A stretch of DNA of 7,275 bases, from assembly GCA_002299125.1 (NCBI GenBank), contig DBNU01000142.1:1-7275 (forward strand), written 5' to 3'. The translations under genes were made by a program, and so were the position numbers. Under the pieces are notes generated by a model. That model did no database searches. It had not been told where the DNA came from and saw only the letters and a program-made list of their open reading frames with translations. Shown here piece after piece: positions 5,901 to 7,275 of this stretch. The stretch is from Proteobacteria bacterium UBA664. Its GTDB lineage: Bacteria; Pseudomonadota; Gammaproteobacteria; UBA7966. Every line of letters begins with the position of its first letter. The stretch's first letter is position 1.

Positions 5901-7247
5901 TCAGTGCAGTTTGATGGTGAAGGCAGCCGCCTGATCGTGACTGCTGGCCAATTCAAGGACGACATCCACCGGCACGCCGATTGGCATGAACGCCGGCTGC
6001 CGCCACTCGGGGCCAAGATAGATCGCGGGCTCGAAGCGCCGGTGCCCCACCAGTGTTTGCGCGGCATCACCAAGGGTGAGTTCGATCAGCGGGAAGGGCT
6101 GCTCGAACAGGGCCTCGTTCAGCAGGGTGACCGTAACGAGCAGGGTGCCCGGTCGCTGCGGGTTTTCACGGACATCACTGCGAAGCACGCGCAGCCGGTC
6201 GACCTCGCGTTGCCACGGGGGTTCATGCCCCAGTTGCTGCCACAGTTGCGCGATGTAGGGGCGCACCGGTGGCCAGATCGCGGCCAGAGGGCCGGCCTGC
6301 ATGATGGCGAGCTGGGTGACGAGCGCGAGGAGCAGAGCGACCAGCGCCAGCCGCCACAGGATCCCAAGCCCGCTGCCACGGCGTGGATGCGGCGCGCGGA
6401 TCCAATCCGGGTCGCGCAGCCCCCGTGCCCCAGCCGCCAGCAGCACCTCGGCCGGACGCCCCGCGTCGCTGAGCGGTGCGCGCAGTTCCCGGTCCAAGGC
6501 CGCATCGGCTGACTCGGTCTCTTCCAGCACGTCCCGCAGGGGCAGCGAGGGTGGGGCATCCTCCGGGGTGGCGCTCGCGGCGGTGCCCGACCGTGACGCC
6601 GGGGTCAGCGGCACCAGGCCCGGCGTGACCGCCGGCGCCGGCATCTGCGCCGACATCACTTCTGCACCGCCCAGAGACGCGGAGTGAGTGACCACTCCCG
6701 GCTCAACGCCTGCAGAGTCAGCCGGCGAGGTGACTGCGGTCGGGCCGCTGGCTGCCGGCGCAGGGTCCTCTTCGAAGCGCCAGGGAATGGCGGCCTCAGG
6801 CGTGACAGAGTTCCCGGGCGCTGACCGGCGGGATTCGGACGTCTGCTGCAAAGTGTCCGCTGGCGACGGCGCGGTTGGTGGGGGGGCGGAGGGCGATGAC
6901 TCAGCAACCCCGGGGCAGGACTCCGAGGCAACGGCCAGCAGCGGCGGCCGTGCATCCGAATCCACGGGTGCTGCCGGCTCGGGCACCTCGACCCGGGGCT
7001 CGGAGTGAGTGGTCGCTGCGGTCACCGCCGCGGTGTTCTCGACAGGCGGGCGAGCAGGTTCCCAGGCGAAGCCCTCGGTGCTTTCGGCGATCTCGGCGAC
7101 GAAGGCGGTGGCGGGCGGATCCAGCAGGTGGGCCCAGGCCGGGAACAGGGCGCGGCAGGCCCCGCAGCGGCACAGACCTCGGGCCGCGCGCAGGGCCGCG
7201 GCCGTAACCGCGAGATGCGCGCCACAACGCGGGCAGGCCGTCAGCAT
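5901..7247 (-). CDS. Zinc-ribbon and DUF3426 membrane protein
   Basis: A 448-residue single-span membrane protein of unknown function. The N-terminal MJ0042-type zinc ribbon has Cys5-x2-Cys8 and Cys28-x2-Cys31, plus Cys26, in the pattern CPRC...LCRCGACRALFPA. Residues 50-290 are a Pro/Ala/Ser/Glu-rich linker with little predicted fold. A transmembrane helix lies at about 296-318 (ILWRLALVALLLALVTQLAI). The C-terminal DUF3426 domain (about 325-448) contains VTVTLLNEALFEQPFPLIEL (371-390) and HRRFEPAIYLGPEW (402-415); it is expected on the far side of the membrane from the zinc ribbon. The usual Cys pair at the start of the DUF3426 domain is absent (W336, H341 region). The start at 7247 gives the zinc ribbon at once and overlaps the probable prmA stop (ATGCTGA), so a strong SD is not needed. 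Position between prmA and dusB is the usual one for this family. Confidence 0.88.
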   Translation of the reverse strand: MLTACPRCGAHLAVTAAALRAARGLCRCGACRALFPAWAHLLDPPATAFVAEIAESTEGFAWEPARPPVENTAAVTAATTHSEPRVEVPEPAAPVDSDARPPLLAVASESCPGVAESSPSAPPPTAPSPADTLQQTSESRRSAPGNSVTPEAAIPWRFEEDPAPAASGPTAVTSPADSAGVEPGVVTHSASLGGAEVMSAQMPAPAVTPGLVPLTPASRSGTAASATPEDAPPSLPLRDVLEETESADAALDRELRAPLSDAGRPAEVLLAAGARGLRDPDWIRAPHPRRGSGLGILWRLALVALLLALVTQLAIMQAGPLAAIWPPVRPYIAQLWQQLGHEPPWQREVDRLRVLRSDVRENPQRPGTLLVTVTLLNEALFEQPFPLIELTLGDAAQTLVGHRRFEPAIYLGPEWRQPAFMPIGVPVDVVLELASSHDQAAAFTIKLH

Positions 7248-7275
7248 GGCCGAAACACCACGCGGGCCCAGCCCT
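7241..7275 (-). CDS. Possible C-terminal end of prmA (ribosomal protein L11 methyltransferase)
   Basis: Only the last ten codons would be present, reading GWARVVFRPC and a TGA at 7243-7241, overlapping the start of the next gene as ATGCTGA. PrmA proteins end in a strand of the type W-x-R-L-x-G-R, which fits loosely, and prmA is the usual gene before the DUF3426/dusB/fis group. The evidence is mainly synteny plus one open frame; the other two frames are also open at this length. Confidence 0.33.
   Translation of the reverse strand, partial: GWARVVFRPC

Noticed and set aside
5547..6512. 321-codon open frame on the plus strand
   Set aside because: It crosses dusB, the intergenic palindrome and the DUF3426 gene on the other strand, with no family resemblance.
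1..7275. CRISPR array, tRNA/rRNA genes, insertion sequence or prophage
   Set aside because: No regularly spaced repeats, no cloverleaf or rRNA-like sequence and no transposase or integrase motifs were seen. Genes of a conserved neighbourhood fill nearly all of the window.

Overview
The window is GC-rich, and every gene supported here lies on the minus strand. The order read in transcription direction (right to left) is: end of a probable prmA, a zinc-ribbon/DUF3426 membrane protein, dusB, fis, purH, purD, an AI-2E/PerM-family membrane protein, and the start of a NYN-domain protein that runs off the left edge. The prmA - DUF3426 - dusB - fis - purH - purD order is the arrangement known from Gammaproteobacteria such as Pseudomonas, and dusB-fis is a gammaproteobacterial hallmark. 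The host is therefore most likely a high-GC gammaproteobacterium. The genus cannot be fixed from this sequence.

Right part (5901-7275): an envelope protein with an N-terminal CxxC/CxxC zinc ribbon, a long Pro/Ala-rich linker, one transmembrane helix and a C-terminal DUF3426 domain. It appears to overlap the last codons of prmA. A 153-nt gap (5748-5900) follows. It holds a perfect 20-bp GC palindrome and, immediately downstream, a plausible sigma70-like promoter with a GC-rich discriminator, so a new transcription unit probably begins here.

Centre (1420-5747): dusB (tRNA dihydrouridine synthase) and fis (nucleoid protein) overlap. They are followed after 44 nt by purH and, after a 125-nt spacer, by purD. 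PurD and PurH catalyse an early step and the last two steps of IMP synthesis. The unit therefore couples a tRNA modification enzyme, a growth-phase DNA-binding protein and purine supply, all products needed in fast growth. The purH-purD spacer carries an inverted repeat next to the purD ribosome binding site, a short hairpin, and a shortened copy of a dispersed palindromic repeat.

Left part (1-1384): an eight-or-so-helix AI-2E/PerM-family membrane protein with a Pro/Ala-rich tail. It is coupled by a TGATG stop/start overlap to a NYN (PIN-like nuclease) protein, of which only the first 47 codons are present.

I see no CRISPR array, tRNA, rRNA, insertion sequence or obvious new defence system. 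The region is mostly conserved housekeeping DNA. The items worth a second look are regulatory (dusB promoter/palindrome, purD leader) and structural (the DUF3426 protein without its usual cysteines, the membrane protein-NYN coupling).
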